From NCBI GenBank assembly GCA_032622095.1, contig CP136067.1, positions 181,138,556 to 181,202,555 on the forward strand: a stretch of DNA of 64,000 nucleotides. Direction: 5' to 3'. The DNA is from Siphonodentalium dalli (lineage: Eukaryota > Mollusca > Scaphopoda > Gadilida > Siphonodentaliidae). The position numbers and the translations under genes were made by a program. Shown here piece after piece: positions 12,577 to 26,300 of this stretch. The stretch's first letter is position 1, and every line of letters starts with the position of its first letter. The notes below the pieces were generated by a model. That model was given only the letters and a program-made list of their open reading frames with translations, was not told the DNA's origin and did no database searches.

Positions 12577-15560
12577 TACGGAAGCGTAGAGGCGCCAGAT
12601 TAATTATATTGGTATCTTGATGCAGCAAGTTCGCTATCCTGCTGCAGCAAGTTACTAGCAAGTTACTATCTTCTACATGCATGCTTTGGAAAGGCGAACA
12701 CATTGGTTATAAGGATATATCTGCAGCAAGATAACTAACCTGCTGCAGCAAGATAATAGCGATTTTGCGATTTCAAACGGGTACGGGTACCGGTACGGGT
12801 ACTGGTAGCTACCCGTACCGGTACACGTTTTGAAATCGCAAACTGTTTTACGGGTAGAATTAAGCATATCGACGGGTAGTGTATGGTGAGCCAATTGCAG
12901 CACAATATATATGATGTAGAGAAATTGTTATCCGCTTCGCTTTCTTGGCCGACGTTATACTTGTTGTTATGGTTATATGATGGACATCTGCGTGGATAAT
13001 GGATTGCATTAACTAGGGACGAGGCGAAAGTGGAAGGGGTTGGCGTCTTTCTTTGACTCATTTTGGTAACATTTTCAATAATTAGCTTTCATAAGTAATT
13101 TCCCAGACCGTTCGAGTGTCGTCTAGAACAGATGGAATTTTCTGACTGAGAAAATATGTTATGATAGCACAAATATACAATTACGCTAATTTAATAATCC
13201 AACCATTATTCGGTGTAAAATGTGTTGGTTTAGACCCAGGGTCCAAGAATGTCCTACATGCATGCACTTTTAGTCAGATATAAGACCGAAATTTCCCCTT
13301 ATATTAGTTGGGGAATATTTAGTCATATAACTGGTAATGGGTTGGAATCTTTCGAAGGGTCGGGCAAGGGAATATTCATCCCAAGAACTTGGATATTTGT
13401 CTGGGTCTAAACAAGAGCTACACTGGGCGTGCATTGCCGTGCAAAATACCCCCTCTCTTGGGTCGCCGGAAACTGGTAAAAAAGGGGCATAACTCTGGTA
13501 AAAATTGGCGGACGGAACTCAAATTTGAACTTGACCTGTGTTTTGGTGGGAGAAAGTAATATACCAAATTATGATTGAATCCGATAAGCTCTAGTAAAGT
13601 TATCATCCGGAAAACAAATTTCAGGGATTTTCTAAGTCAAATTACGTCAAATAAGGGGCATAACTCCGGTGAAAATTGGCGGGCGGAACCCAAATTCGAA
13701 CTTGAACTTACTTTTCGGCTAATAAACCCACATACCAAATTTTATTGAATTTGGTTCCCTCTAACTAAAGTTATCATCCGGAAACCAGGTTAACGGACGG
13801 ACGCCCGGACGGACAGACCAATACTATAATGCGGCCGTTTTTTTTCAAACGGGCGTATAAAAATCAAACTTGTTAAATATAAAGGGTGTTTAATGGTACA
13901 CTATTCATTATATGGTTCGAATAAAGAGCGTTTGCTTCACGTCTATGCGAAACAAAGAAAACAGCTAAAAGTCGATCTGATGACGGTAAGATTGTGCCGA
14001 CTATGAGGTGTGTATATCAGTATTTGGTGTCACTATCGGCCACTACAATATACAACAGTCTTGGGGTTCAAATGCGCCATGTCCGTTCAAAAGTCAAATA
14101 TCTATATTAAAATGAGAAATCAGTCACCACCACATAAGGTACAATAGCTGAACGGTTGTATTCAATCGTGTAACACATTCACGGTGTACTTATGCACAAA
14201 GGGTCGATAGGGGACGTGGCGAGAGGGTGGGGTGTATCACCCCAACTTTTGTCAACAGTTGGATATTGCATATACCTAACACACCAAAACATACGTTCAA
14301 ATTATTCTGTCATTCAGTTTGATTTTCCAAAAATGTATTAGTGCGGATTTTTTTTTATAGTTTTAGACCAACATTTGCAAATATTCCTACTTTTGGTAGA
14401 AAAACATTCGGGCTATATGGACAACAGCAGGTTGGAAATATCCAACAAATGTAAAGCTTGAGGAAAGTCAATAATTTATCAATTTTCATGTTCAGATTTC
14501 AAAACGTTCTCACACCAGACCGAACCATGGTCGACCCGGTATGCCCTGGGCTAACCACATTCAGTGGCTCGTCAATACTGATCATTGATTTGTGAAAAAC
14601 AAACCAGGGCGTGAATTTGCCTGGTGTTAGACCACTAGATGTTATGATTTTGCAATTTCCAGGTTCATATCTACAAAACTGTTCTCGTACTGCATGGTCG
14701 GCAAGGTGGACCCCCCCCCTCCCCATCACATGACTTCTGCAACAAGACTACTGATCCATTTAGAACAGTCCACAATAATATTCAGGACAGTGAAGGATCA
14801 GTTGGGGGGAATCAGAGCCCAACGGCGTGCACAATTTGAATTACGCACAAACCTCTGTTTGGTGTGGTTTAAGGGGGTGTATAGTTGGGAATTTGAAGGT
14901 GGACACACCTTCTCAACGCGGAGACCCCCTATAATTACGTCCCTGTGTCGAGACTGCGTATAGCACCGCCAACTCACTCTCTTAATCATAACATGTCGAG
15001 AATCCCGGGGTTAGCCCCCCCCAAATCACATTCCCAAAAAATAACATGTCATTACTTGAGTGAAAGTTGTCCGTAAACAAATCGGCGTTCCATAGTTATC
15101 TTAGTGTTAGAAGCCGCCTCGATACTTTGAACATAAAACATGGCTTAAATGACAAATGTATCAATGAGATTTGGCAATTAAATCGTGCAATAAATAGATT
15201 AATGCATAGCTGACTGTTATTTCGTATAACTAATGTACTTTTGAGTGAGAAAACTTTAGCGAAAGACTACCAGTCAACGGGATACATCTACCCGTTCCAA
15301 ATCCCGATCGCTTTATGTGCTGCATTCAAAGTACGCAAATGACCGTGACGATTTTCACCGATCTACCTGGATCTACCGGTACCCGTACCCGTCCGACGGG
15401 TATCGCAAACTCGCTAGTAACTTGCTGCAGCAGGATAGCTAACTTGCTGCAGCAAGATAGTAACTTGCTGCAGAAAGATAGCTAACCTGCTGCAGCAAGA
15501 TAGTTAACTTGCTGCAGCAAGATACCAATATAATTCATCTGGCGCCTCTACGCTTCCGTA
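12577..15560. mobile_element. Satellite-armed inverted-repeat element, 2984 bp
   Basis: Ends TACGGAAGCGTAGAGGCGCC in both orientations; the match continues more than 40 bases with one mismatch near base 25. AATAAT flanks both ends (12571-12576, 15561-15566). The arms carry repeats of CTGCTGCAGCAAGATAG (12620-12760; 15415-15525). At 12778-12835 is a palindromic GGGTACGGGTACCGGTACGG block. No transposase frame is seen, so it is non-autonomous. It shares its terminus with the 704 bp element at 46301. Confidence 0.8.
13400..13862. repeat. 'ggggcataactc' repeat block
   Basis: Two diverged ~200 bp units with GGGGCATAACTC(C/T)GGT, AAAATTGGCGG(A/G)CGGAAC and AAGTTATCATCCGGAAA, ending in CGGACGGACGCCCGGACGGA. 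It belongs to the class of bivalve-type repeats also seen at 38.2-39.2 kb. Confidence 0.7.
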
Positions 15561-15783
15561 AATAATAATAAACAACGTTTGGCGTAAATTACAAACAGAC
15601 ACTTCAAGCATTTTTGGAGAGAAAAACATTTCGTTCTAATGATTTCGTTCTAATGATGACTCTTTTGTCGATGCCGATTTCCGATTTCGATTGCCGGACA
15701 ATTTGTAGATGGCGATTATCAATACTGTTATGATCGGCTCACAACCAGTTAAAACATATGAACAGTGTCCGTCACAATCGATG

Positions 15784-16290
15784 ACCACCCCTGGTCAAGT
15801 GGTCCTGCTAATATGCTATGATGCTGGTGGTCCTGTTGAATTACTATGATACCAGTAGGGCAAACTGACGCAGTTACGAAAAAGTACCGTTATTTTTTCT
15901 GAAGTTGTAATTTTCGCGGTGTTTGGCTAATCCGATTGACTTGAGAAAAAAACCAGTGTGTGTATGAAACATTCAAGAACCTATATATTTTTATATATAA
16001 TAATGCCTGCGCTGGTGTTTCTAAAACGACGTGAATAACCATCATGACTATAGTCGATTTTCAACAACTAATACAACCAGTATTAAAAATATTTCGCAAT
16101 AAATATGTTTTTTAATGTTTGAATGCTTTTCCTGTAAATGTTCAGTTTATCTGAACACCGCAAAAAAGACATATTAAAAAGATATAATGGTACTTTTTGT
16201 TAACAACATCAGTTTGCCCTAACAGCATCATAGCAATTCAGCAGGCTCCAACCACATCATAGCACATTAGCAGGACCACTTGACGAGGGT
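15784..16290. mobile_element. MITE family D, copy 1
   Basis: The ends share GTCAAGTGGTCCTGCTAAT in inverted orientation. The body (CTGCGCTGGTGTTTCTAAAA, CAACTAATACAACCAGT) is almost the same as at 45669-46143. Confidence 0.75.
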
Positions 16291-16774
16291 GATGACCATC
16301 ATGCAGTATATCAGTCAGTCTTTATCTCGCGATATTTCCCCAGTTCCAGCCGAATCCGCTGCCTACAGTCGACCCTTTCTGAAAATAGAATACAAATCTA
16401 ACACTGAAGGTCGTGGCGACAGGAGGTGGTTGGTGTGTGTCACCCCACCCAAATTTAGTCATGTTCAGCTTTAAGAAGTTTCATGCATGCCTGACACATT
16501 ACATCAGTTGGAAATTTCGAGATAGGATTTTTTAAAGGGCCACTTAATTTTTGATTTACCGATTATTTTGTTTATATTGTCTTGATAGATGGTTTTAATA
16601 ACAATCTATGCCATAAATTATGATTAAATACTATATTTCATCACCACGTGGAACGTCTGTGTGTCTCAGAAGGTGTCCACAGAGTAATATAAAATAGCTG
16701 AAATCATAAAACCATTTCCCCCCCGTTATGACACCAGGGATGCTTATATGTCATAAGACAATATATTTACATAA
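16291..16774. other. No gene seen
   Basis: AT-rich; contains the GGGCCACTTAATTTT dispersed segment (16540). Confidence 0.4.
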
Positions 16775-17230
16775 TAAGTGTGATTATCACTAAATTCAGC
16801 ATTTCGATTGGTCGGCGCCCACGTGACTGGTTGCAGTTATTTCTCGGTGAACGCGTAACAGCTCATAACTGCAACCCCAATAATTACATCGATACGTCAT
16901 CGATACCGGAAAGAAAAACGCGTAATATTTTGGGCGCATTTGGACATGCGCAGGATTGACTTAAATTAAATCATCAGGTTTCAATAAAAGAAATTGTTCC
17001 TGTTAACTTTTGCCAAGGGTGCTATGGGAAATTTTGGGCTGGTTTTGTCACGATACACTTTTCGATTTAAATACATTTACAAAAGTGGCTTTTTCGCTAA
17101 ATGTATATAAATATAAGGATTTACTGTCATGTGGACTGTTTTTATGGAGATGTAACGGTGAGGTAAGTGGTCATAACTTGTATGTAAAACCCGAAAGTCC
17201 ACATGACAGTAAATCCTTATGTGAAATAAG
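16775..17230. repeat. Repeat G, copy 1 (collapsed hairpin)
   Basis: Homologous in inverted orientation to 28685-29195 (GGTCGGCGCCCACGTG, TGCAGTTATTTCTCGGTGAA). 17115-17221 holds ATAAGGATTTACTGTCATGT and its complement with most of one arm deleted. Confidence 0.7.
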
Positions 17231-17280
17231 AAGGTTGATTTCACACTAGTTTTCACACATTTCTCATGCGCCTTCCACCT

Positions 17281-17330
17281 TCCCTCGTCGTCGTTGTCGA
17301 CGTCGTCGTCGTCGTCATCATCATGACAAA
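17281..17330. repeat. CGT/CAT microsatellite
   Basis: Trinucleotide run TCGTCGTCGT ... CATCATCATG. An Asp-rich open frame on the minus strand comes from it. Confidence 0.8.
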
Positions 17331-17890
17331 TCAAATCAAATTAGTTTATTCTCATTCTCATCATGACATGATATATAGAGATGACAAATATACATGTAAT
17401 ACATTATACATAAAATAGATATGGCGTTGATACTAACAAAAAAGTACATATTTTCTAACGTTTACATATCATAAATATGGTCATATAGGGAAGGTTCGTG
17501 CTGTCTAAGTTGCTAAAAAGGGGTTGGAGTGGGTTGGGTTGTGTTGGGAGCGGTGAACTCGTCAAGTAGACGTTCGTCTTATATAATCGCATAATTTATG
17601 TATGACAGTTACATTGTTGGAGTTTAATATATAGGCGAACAAAACTGTATGTACTTGGATTCTTAGTCAATGAAACTGGTGTATTTCGTCTGCGTAAGGA
17701 ACTCCAGTAATTACATTCCATTAAGTGGTGATATTCGTCACCCAATGAATGACCATCGCCATCATAACCACCAGCATCATCAGAGATCAGTATTTACTCA
17801 ACAGCATCAGCATTACTATAATTACTATATGATGTGAAGTTACATGCGCTGATATTTCGGCCGATATCAAACTGACCAAGTAATAATCTC
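17331..17890. other. Region expected to hold the ferroxidase 3' end; nothing found
   Basis: No frame with an acceptor in phase 0 and a hydrophobic or family-like tail could be recognised. A minus-strand AATAAA exists near 17344-17349 but is more than 500 bases from exon 14. Confidence 0.35.
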
Positions 17891-17907
17891 TAAACATCCG
17901 TACTCAC

Positions 17908-18170
17908 CTGAAGTACGGTGTAGACAGTCTCCATTCCAGCAGATATGTGGTCGTGCACGTGGCAATGTAGTAACCAAGTGCCAGGATTGTCTATCTTCAT
18001 TTCGACAACAGCATTTCCGCCAGGGAATATGTTTGTGACGTCATTTCTCATCTGGGTGATCTTGTCCCGGAGGTGGGTGTGGCCATGGAAATGCACTGTG
18101 TGTATGTCTACCTCTCCGCCGAAAGATATCATATACCAAGCGACAGTCTCTCCATCTATCATCTCTAACC
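17908..18170 (-). CDS. Ferroxidase exon 14: domain 6 copper centre
   Basis: Acceptor TTTAACAG, phase 1 in, phase 0 out, donor CTTCAG|GTGAGTACGG. Encodes GEVDIHTVHFHGHTHLRD, then WLLHCHVHDHISAGMETVYT, ending VLQ. It carries H1001, H1004, H1006, H1046, C1047, H1048, H1052 and M1057: the type 1 site and half of the trinuclear cluster. If the donor is not used, translation continues VSTDV and stops at TAG (about 17891). Confidence 0.96.
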
Positions 18171-21100
18171 CTGTTAAATGAAATTATATTTGAAAGAACA
18201 TAGTAAACCACCTACTGAAAGTCAAGCTGCAAGGCAGAGTTCAGTCCCTTCGCTACGCTGACCTGACCGCTGCCATTATGTATATTTTCGTAATTATATC
18301 AAATTTGTCAGTTACAATTCATTCTGGTTTGATCGAGCCAATTTTCAAATGAATATGGACAGTTTGGTTTCTCAGAATAATTCAGAATTAATTGTAACTG
18401 ACAAAAGTCATAATAGTGGAGTAGATTAAGTCAAATTTTCAAGGCAATTGTACATATTCACATACTAATTGATATTAGATATGGAACCATGCTAAAATTT
18501 CCCTTTAACCCCTCTTCTAAGGGGTTTTCCAAATTAAAAAAGCGTTTCGTGATTACATAATTTATTAAATGTCGCAATTAATCTTGCCATGAAATATGAG
18601 ATTTAAAATTCGTCATATAATTTAAGCATGATTCTGCGAGATATAATGCCACATTCTTATGGTAAAATTGGAACTCCCGTCCAAGATGGGCTTCAAAATG
18701 GCAGCCGTATGCGGAAAATTGGACGTTTTTCACTAATATCTTCTAGATCAGTTTCTGCTGTATGGAACTGGTTCTAAATTGTGACTATATTTTTGTATTA
18801 TTCTTGTTAACTGATCATTGGAGTTTTTATGTTACATGTGTTAAATAATAAACTTTATATCGCTGAGAAAAAGAAATTATTATGTCAATTTTTAAGATGC
18901 GCCATTTGATCATGCCATATTTCTTTTAAAAATGTGTGCTCAAAACATTACAAAGGTCAAGCTGCATACCAAAAACACATTTTCCTCAAACTGGGTACCC
19001 AGTACACCACAATATGGCGACAATGACCCCTCCAGCAAGAGTAAGGAAACTGTGCTTCGATGTAAACCAGTATATATCCCTGCCAATATCACTAGCTTGA
19101 TTACGTCGAATGAAACTTGGACTATGGTGGAATATCAAATGACAACATCCCTTCAGATCAAAAACCCTCTACACACGTACCTGGTATCGTGGACTGGTTA
19201 TTTATTAATAATTTATAAACTGCATCATTCATATGTATTGTAATGAGTTCCACTTGCAAGACAAGATAAGATAGATTTATTGACATAAAACGCCATAGTA
19301 ATAGGTAGATGTCAAAAAACATAATGAGCATAGTGGTATGCGAAACAGAAAGAACAGTATCCAGTAATAATATTCATAAGTACGGGCAATATATATGTAC
19401 CTATGGCATAACAACAATATATGTATACTATTAACACACTCGCATAATTAAGGGCCAGTGATAGTGTTTTATAACATCGTAGTTTGGTTATGGGCATGTG
19501 ACATTGTTTTGTATACATTTCATACCAGCAATTATACGAGTGCCAGTCTCCTCAATTCAAAGAAAGATAAACTTGCCTTACTTAAGATATTTGCTATATC
19601 CGTTTCATCCGCTTCCAGTAGGAATGCGAATTTTTCCTGATTAGTCATTGCTATAAAATTGGGATTAATTCATGCTATATTATTGTATAATTTCGTTCTT
19701 TCTAGTGCGTAAAGTTGACATTCGGTGAGAAAATGAAATTCACTTTCGATTTGGGTTAAGTTGCATTATGTACAACGTCTGTCTTCGAGTGGGACTATTG
19801 GCCTTTGGTGTCGGCCTTTTTCTATTTGTAATGTATGGTTACTTATGCTTAGTCGTGTTACTACTTCTCGATGTTGGGGTCGACTACTGATGCAGTGAGT
19901 TCCATAAATGTTATAGGCCAACACTACTGAATTACTTTCTACAAACCTTGGTTGTTGCCGAATATGTATCCGTTGATGGCGTGCATTAGATTCGACTCCT
20001 CGAATTTATCGTCCCTCAGAGTCGGATTCTGCCGAGCGACAGCACGGTCGTCTATATTTTGTTCTAGGTAATTACTCTGATTTTCATCCAGTACCGCCAA
20101 CGTCAGCACAAATTCGCGGTCGACATCTGCTCTTTTACCTTCCTCGTCGAGAACTCCCCGTCTGCAAATAATAAGTGGACCGAAAAGGCCAGAGTATGGG
20201 TCCTTGACTTGATCCCTAGCAGACATATACAACCAAGGTATACAGTTCGGATCATTGGGACCTGGTCCGCTTCTTTCCGGTACTTTCCATGTATATGCCT
20301 TTGTCTGCCCTGGCGAAACTGGTTCCCGCCCACTAGTCGTGGAACCGTCGTCATAGAAACTGCCTTCGTTGGCTTTGTCATAGAAAGCGCCATGTGGGTG
20401 AATCGAGTAATTAAATGATGCATCGTTCTTCAGCAGAATTTCGATTGTATCTCCGACATTTGCGGATATTCTTGGCCCGTTCAGTCCGAGATGGACGTTT
20501 CCATCGGATCTAATTCTTTTGTTTGTGAACGTGCTGTCTGTGTAATCCACAAAAATAGCTTTCAAGTATTCGCTTCCAACAAACTGGTTGCTGTTTTGAA
20601 CGAAGATGTTTCCCTCGCTGCATGTGAAGATAACGTTATGTATGCAATAATGTCTTTATATATGTTTCATTCATGCCTTGTCAAAATTCAACTCAATTCG
20701 GTTTATTTCTGTTCATCAATATAGTAGTTATGTAATAATGTAAAGTGTAAGCGTCTCAAACATATCCATGCATGTAAACTAACACAAACAATCAATTTCA
20801 CACGATGCATGCATGAGCGTTTGTGTGCTTATTAACTTTCTGTTTGGGTCAGTGTTTGGGTGGTAATTTCAGATACAGTGTTGGGACATGAAATGCTCAT
20901 TATAAGTATATTATTTATGCCAGCCTGAAATAGCCCGCCTGAAAACATTCCAATCTCATTGAACATTTTATAGTAAGCGAACTGGTTTGACGTGGAACAG
21001 AGTCTAACTCAAAACACACCTACAGACGGAATTTACTAAATTGTGGGTATTATTTGACCGGGGTTCAAGGAGAAGGTGCACGCAACATGTTTAATTTGTG

Positions 21101-23341
21101 CAAGTCTTCTTGTATGGTATAGCAATCCTTGGAAGAATTTATAGCGCAATACACTGTAGTGTCGTCAGCCAAGAGTCCTGTTTGGATAGAGGGGATCATT
21201 TATGAAGATCAAGAACAAGCAGGGCTCCAGGAGATAGCTTTGAGGAACCCGGACATTTACTGGAATTTCTGTCAACGATTTGAGAGAAAAGCTGATATCC
21301 AATTTATGGCAGTGTGACTGATTCCAAATGTTCTCAGTTTAAAGATGATTCTACAGTGGTCTACCTTGTCGAAAGTTTTATATAAGTCCACTACTGCTAC
21401 ATTTGTTTGTCTGCCACATAGTATATGGAGCAGAGTTGAAAGAGAGTATACACATGTAGCTGTGTCTCACAACTAAGTCGTGGTCTGAAGCCGTGTTGGT
21501 TGGCATAAAGAAGTTTTTTGTCATTTAGATATTTCATGATGTTGAATAGAGGATGTTTTCAATTTACTTATGATACAAGTCAGTGATATCGGCCTATAGT
21601 TTTCAGACTTGCATTTGGCGCCATTTTTGAAGACAGGAGTTACAAAGGCTGTTTCCTTGTAAGTGGAATGGTGAAGGTTTAGAGTGAGTGTTGTAATAGA
21701 TCAGCAATGATGGGGGAATTTAAGAAAGTCTGGTGATATGTGACCCGCCATATCAAATCCAGTCGTAAGTCGGGATTTTTTTTACCCTGTGCCAATGCAT
21801 TATCCCGACTTACGACTGGATTTGATATGGCGGGTCACATATCTGGTTTATACCCCATGCAAAGGCTTTGTTTGGACTGAGTTTTGACAGGAGTTTGCTT
21901 ACACCATTTGGACTAATTATGATATCCATTTTGTAGTTGTTTGGGTGAAGAATGAGCCTGCGTGTGTCGCGTGACTCCGATAATTACTTGTCTTGTTCTT
22001 TTTAAATTCCATTGACATTTGATCGAATTCTAACTATCACCAAGCCTTGAAATAGTGTGTCTGTCATTTGCAGAATGAGGTCCACAGATGGTGAATTTAG
22101 TGATGCTACCCCCGCATAGCGGGCTAGCATCACCAAATTCACCCTCTGTGGACCTCATTCTGCTTACAACTCAGCAGAATGAGGTTCCCAGGGGTGAATT
22201 TGGTGATGCTAGCCCGCTATGCGGGGTAGCATCACCAAATTCACCCTCTGGGGACCCCATTCTGCAAATGACAGGCACACTATTTCAAGGCTTGACTATC
22301 ACCCCAGGCATGTATAGTCCATGTCAATTTCATTCGAAAAATAATATTTGAATCATAACTGATTTGTCTCCGATCACCAAATACGCAATAAATTAAAGGC
22401 GCAAAATACGGCGATTATTTTTAATCTGCAAAATATTATAAAAGGAAGACTGATTTAAGAGAGAAAGATATCCCCAAGAATAATGTTTCCATGTGCACCC
22501 CAGTGAATGGCGGCATGCACAAGGTCATAGTCTGGGATATTATTTACAAAGTGAGGCCTCAATTGTATACTCATTGGATTGTGGATTATATTTTTGTCTA
22601 CGATGGTGCAAAGTTACAATTCGACTTGACCATTTTAACACAGTCGTGAAGTGTTAATGGGACTTTAATGGTTTAAAAGGCAAATTGTCTATAAGTTTGT
22701 TTATCATCATATATCAAGTTTATTTATTTTTGTATTTTTCTAGTTTTTTACACATGTTTTACAATAAATATTATTACATACATTTAATATCTATTTTCCC
22801 TTTCCCATAAAGTCACGGTACCAAAATTCAAAACAGAGTTCAGTCCCCTCGCTACGGTATGTGTAACCGCTTCCGGCATGTGTATTGTCTTAATTAAATC
22901 TAACACTTTTTATTGAAGTGTTTTGTCAGTTACAATTCATTCTGGCTTGATCTAGACAATTTTAAAATGAATATGGACAGTTCAATTTCTCAGAATAATG
23001 CAGATTGAATTGTAAGCTACAAAAGTCTCAAACAAATAAATGAGTGATTTCTTCACATTATGTGTAGGTGCTGGCAGCGGTAAGTCCTGTGTAGCCGTGG
23101 CGTGAACTCTGCATGGAGCTTGGTGCAACGTATGACGCGGTATACTGACACAATTTGGTCGGTCATTTGGGTTTTTCGAAGTGTATAACAATAACGCTAT
23201 TTACACATTAGAATATACAGACGATTCTCTCAGCTAATTGCGATGATTTGTCGTGACACATGTATAAGGCCAAAATAAAAAATCATTGTTTCCGGTTTCC
23301 AGACCTACCTGCCGAAAATGGGCCGACCTGGTTTTGTTTTC

Positions 23342-23378
<37 letters not shown>

Positions 23379-26300
23379 AAAATTTATTAATGTAATTGAC
23401 ATATAAAACACATATATATCAGGGGGGGGGGGGGGGGGGGGGGGTGTCGGAAATTTTTTTCAGGCACGTATGGCATTATTTCCCTTTCGATCATTTTTTG
23501 TACCCACCCACCCCCACCGCCAATTTTTTTTTCCGTTTTCGGCAGTTTTTTTCCGACCATTTTTTGACACCCACCCCCCTTTTAACATTAAAACAGAGAT
23601 TTGCGGGTGGAATTCACTGTAAACAGCTGTATATGAATTTCTGTACATACTATTTATCATGGATGTTAACATGGACATGTAAATAGGAATGAGTCATTTT
23701 GAGGTCATTCGGCCAAAAAAACATGGCTGCCAGCGGCCATCTTGGATTTCAAAATTTGCAACAAAATACAACACGATAACTGCCTGCAGTCAGTTTACCA
23801 GTTAGAATTACATTATTTCTCTCATTCAAAGTGGTTTTGATGCCCAACTCATTGCCAAAACACTAAAAAATCAAGCAGGAATTTTTTGTTTTAGTTGCGG
23901 AAACAATTGCTTGTTGGTGGCTTTGACCACCCACCCACCCCGGAATATGTGCCGGAAATGGGTTTTTTCATTTGAAGAAAAAAAATTGCCCAAAAAAAAA
24001 AAAAAATTCCCTACCTGCCTACCTTGTTTTTTTTTACTCAAGAAATCGAAACAGAAAAGTGTTTTTTTTGCCTAACGCTACTCACACATTTGGATCCAGA
24101 AGATCATCTCCGTTGACATGGCTGGTTTTCCGTGGTGCGTAGTCCCATGCTAACTCCTCGATTGCGATGCAATAGTTCCGAACGCTTGTCGGTGCAGCCT
24201 TTGGCTTTGGCTTTGGCTTTGGCGACTTCCTCCGTTTAGCATTCCTCTTTCCACAGTCATTAACATGGTACAGCGCCTGCATTCCGGAAACAGTGTGTTC
24301 AGCCGTGTGGCATGTCAGTAACCAGCTACCTGTTAGGGGAACATATATATATGCATGCAAGCCTTTAATTTGGAAAAGTCGCTCATGACACCAACACCAG
24401 ACAATGAAAAATTACGCGTTATGTTCATTAAAGTTAAATTCTTGGTCAAGTTCGCTGCACTAACAAAAATAGATGCAAAAACAAACCAAAGGTGAACATT
24501 GGGGACTGTGTTTTCCGTCGCCAGCCACAGAGCGCGCAATTCTGTCGTATATGGTTATTAAGCGCTTCAGCCGACGCTGTAAATGTATGCATTTTGCAAC
24601 TTCGTTTAAGGATTTTGATTTGTTAAAAAGGCATAAAGCTCTATTTTTATAATGTGATAATTAAAGGTAATCAATCCAATCAGACGTTCCCCATACTATC
24701 AAAATACAACAACAACAACATTTCTTTAAAATACGCTTTAGTTATCAGAATCGATTTATTGCAACAAAATAATGCTAACCACGGTCAACTATGGTATAAA
24801 ATTTCCCAAAACTTGTTATTTATCAACAGTTTGTTCAACAGAAATATGGCCGTATTATTAAAGTATCACGAAATTTGACCGTATCATCACTTGGTTTTAG
24901 AGTTACCCATCTGCATCCGCAATTTTGTCCGAGACCCTCCGTTTGACCACGTGTTTCTGGCCACATGTTATTACACATCTGGAGAAATAACAAACTTCAA
25001 AAATCGATATCTGATCACTCTGAGCTTTGACGGCCTTAATTGACTCAAATCAAATATTTTTTACCCCCGAAGCCAAAGAAATAGTAATTTCAGGGCCTGG
25101 AACCTACGTCATAAAACAAAGTTTTTCACCGAAAAATGGCGGCTGCTCGGTGCGACTCGAAGTGAGTATTTATCGTTTTTGCAAACTATGTACATAAACC
25201 ACTAAACAAATCATTGCTTATGAGCTGTAAAACATTGTTTGCTAGCTCACAGTCATCTATACCGAGATATATACGTAACGGTTGTAAAGATTATCGCGTT
25301 CAGGTGGTTTCCGTCACCAATTTTCGAGGCATGTTTCAGAGTTTTGAAATGGTAACGCCTGCATTGGCTTTTAAAACGGGAATTGTGACATAAATGGTAA
25401 CGCCTACATATAATCAACATTTGATATAAAAATCGGAAATTTGGCTGAATTCTTTCTTTCACTTGCCGAATATCACAATCAGTTTTAGGACTAGTGAGTA
25501 GTGTATGCCTTCACAGTTAATGGAACTTATGGAAGCGCAAGACTATAATTCTTCCCTTGCTAAGACCCCCCGAATATTGCCGAGGCGAATCTGTATACAT
25601 CGGCTCAAAAGTAGACTGCTTCACTTGTGGCAGGCTAATTAATACGTTTTTCACGGAATTACTATCACAAGACATAAATGAATAAAATAATAAGTAATTA
25701 TATGACCTTTCTATATCAATATTATTATAGGGAATAAGAAAAAATGTCATTCTGGTTGATGCATCATATATAATTATAGGCTAAAATAAACCAACGTTTG
25801 ATAAATGAATAAATCGCAATATCGCCACTGCTTGAGTTGAACCAGGAAGGAGCTTTAAGTTGTATTATTAAATTTTTGTTTCAAATTCAAATGTTTCTGC
25901 AATTAATAAAAGAAAAAAAATTTAATTAAAAGAAATTAATTAAATTCACAAGCTCGCAAAGTCGCACTCTCGTGTACAGTAGTTACTACATCGTCAAACT
26001 GAAACACTTCACACAGTTTTTATGAACCCTATACTCTAAAATAGTTTTTGAATGTCGTGGTGTTAGTCAGTAAATTCTAGCAGAATTGACAATGTCGCCA
26101 GTCTGGACCAGTCTGGACCAGATCTTTCGATCAGTTTTTCGCGTGCGTACTCTTTTTTTGTTTTTATCACACGGATTCTTTGAGCGTAATTCCCCAGGTT
26201 TATAAGCAATTCGTGGAGGGAGTTAACAATGAGAGTATTTGAGTCAACTGGCAATGAACGAATGTCTGTTTCGTCGCTTTCTTGTTTGAGTAGATCCATG

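Noticed and set aside
17077-17334. Minus-strand frame with an Asp run, considered as the ferroxidase last exon
   Set aside because: The Asp run is a trinucleotide microsatellite and the remainder lies within repeat G, which recurs at 28.7 kb.
18932-19243. 103-codon plus-strand frame
   Set aside because: No recognisable domain, no splice or start support, and it lies in an intron of the minus-strand gene.
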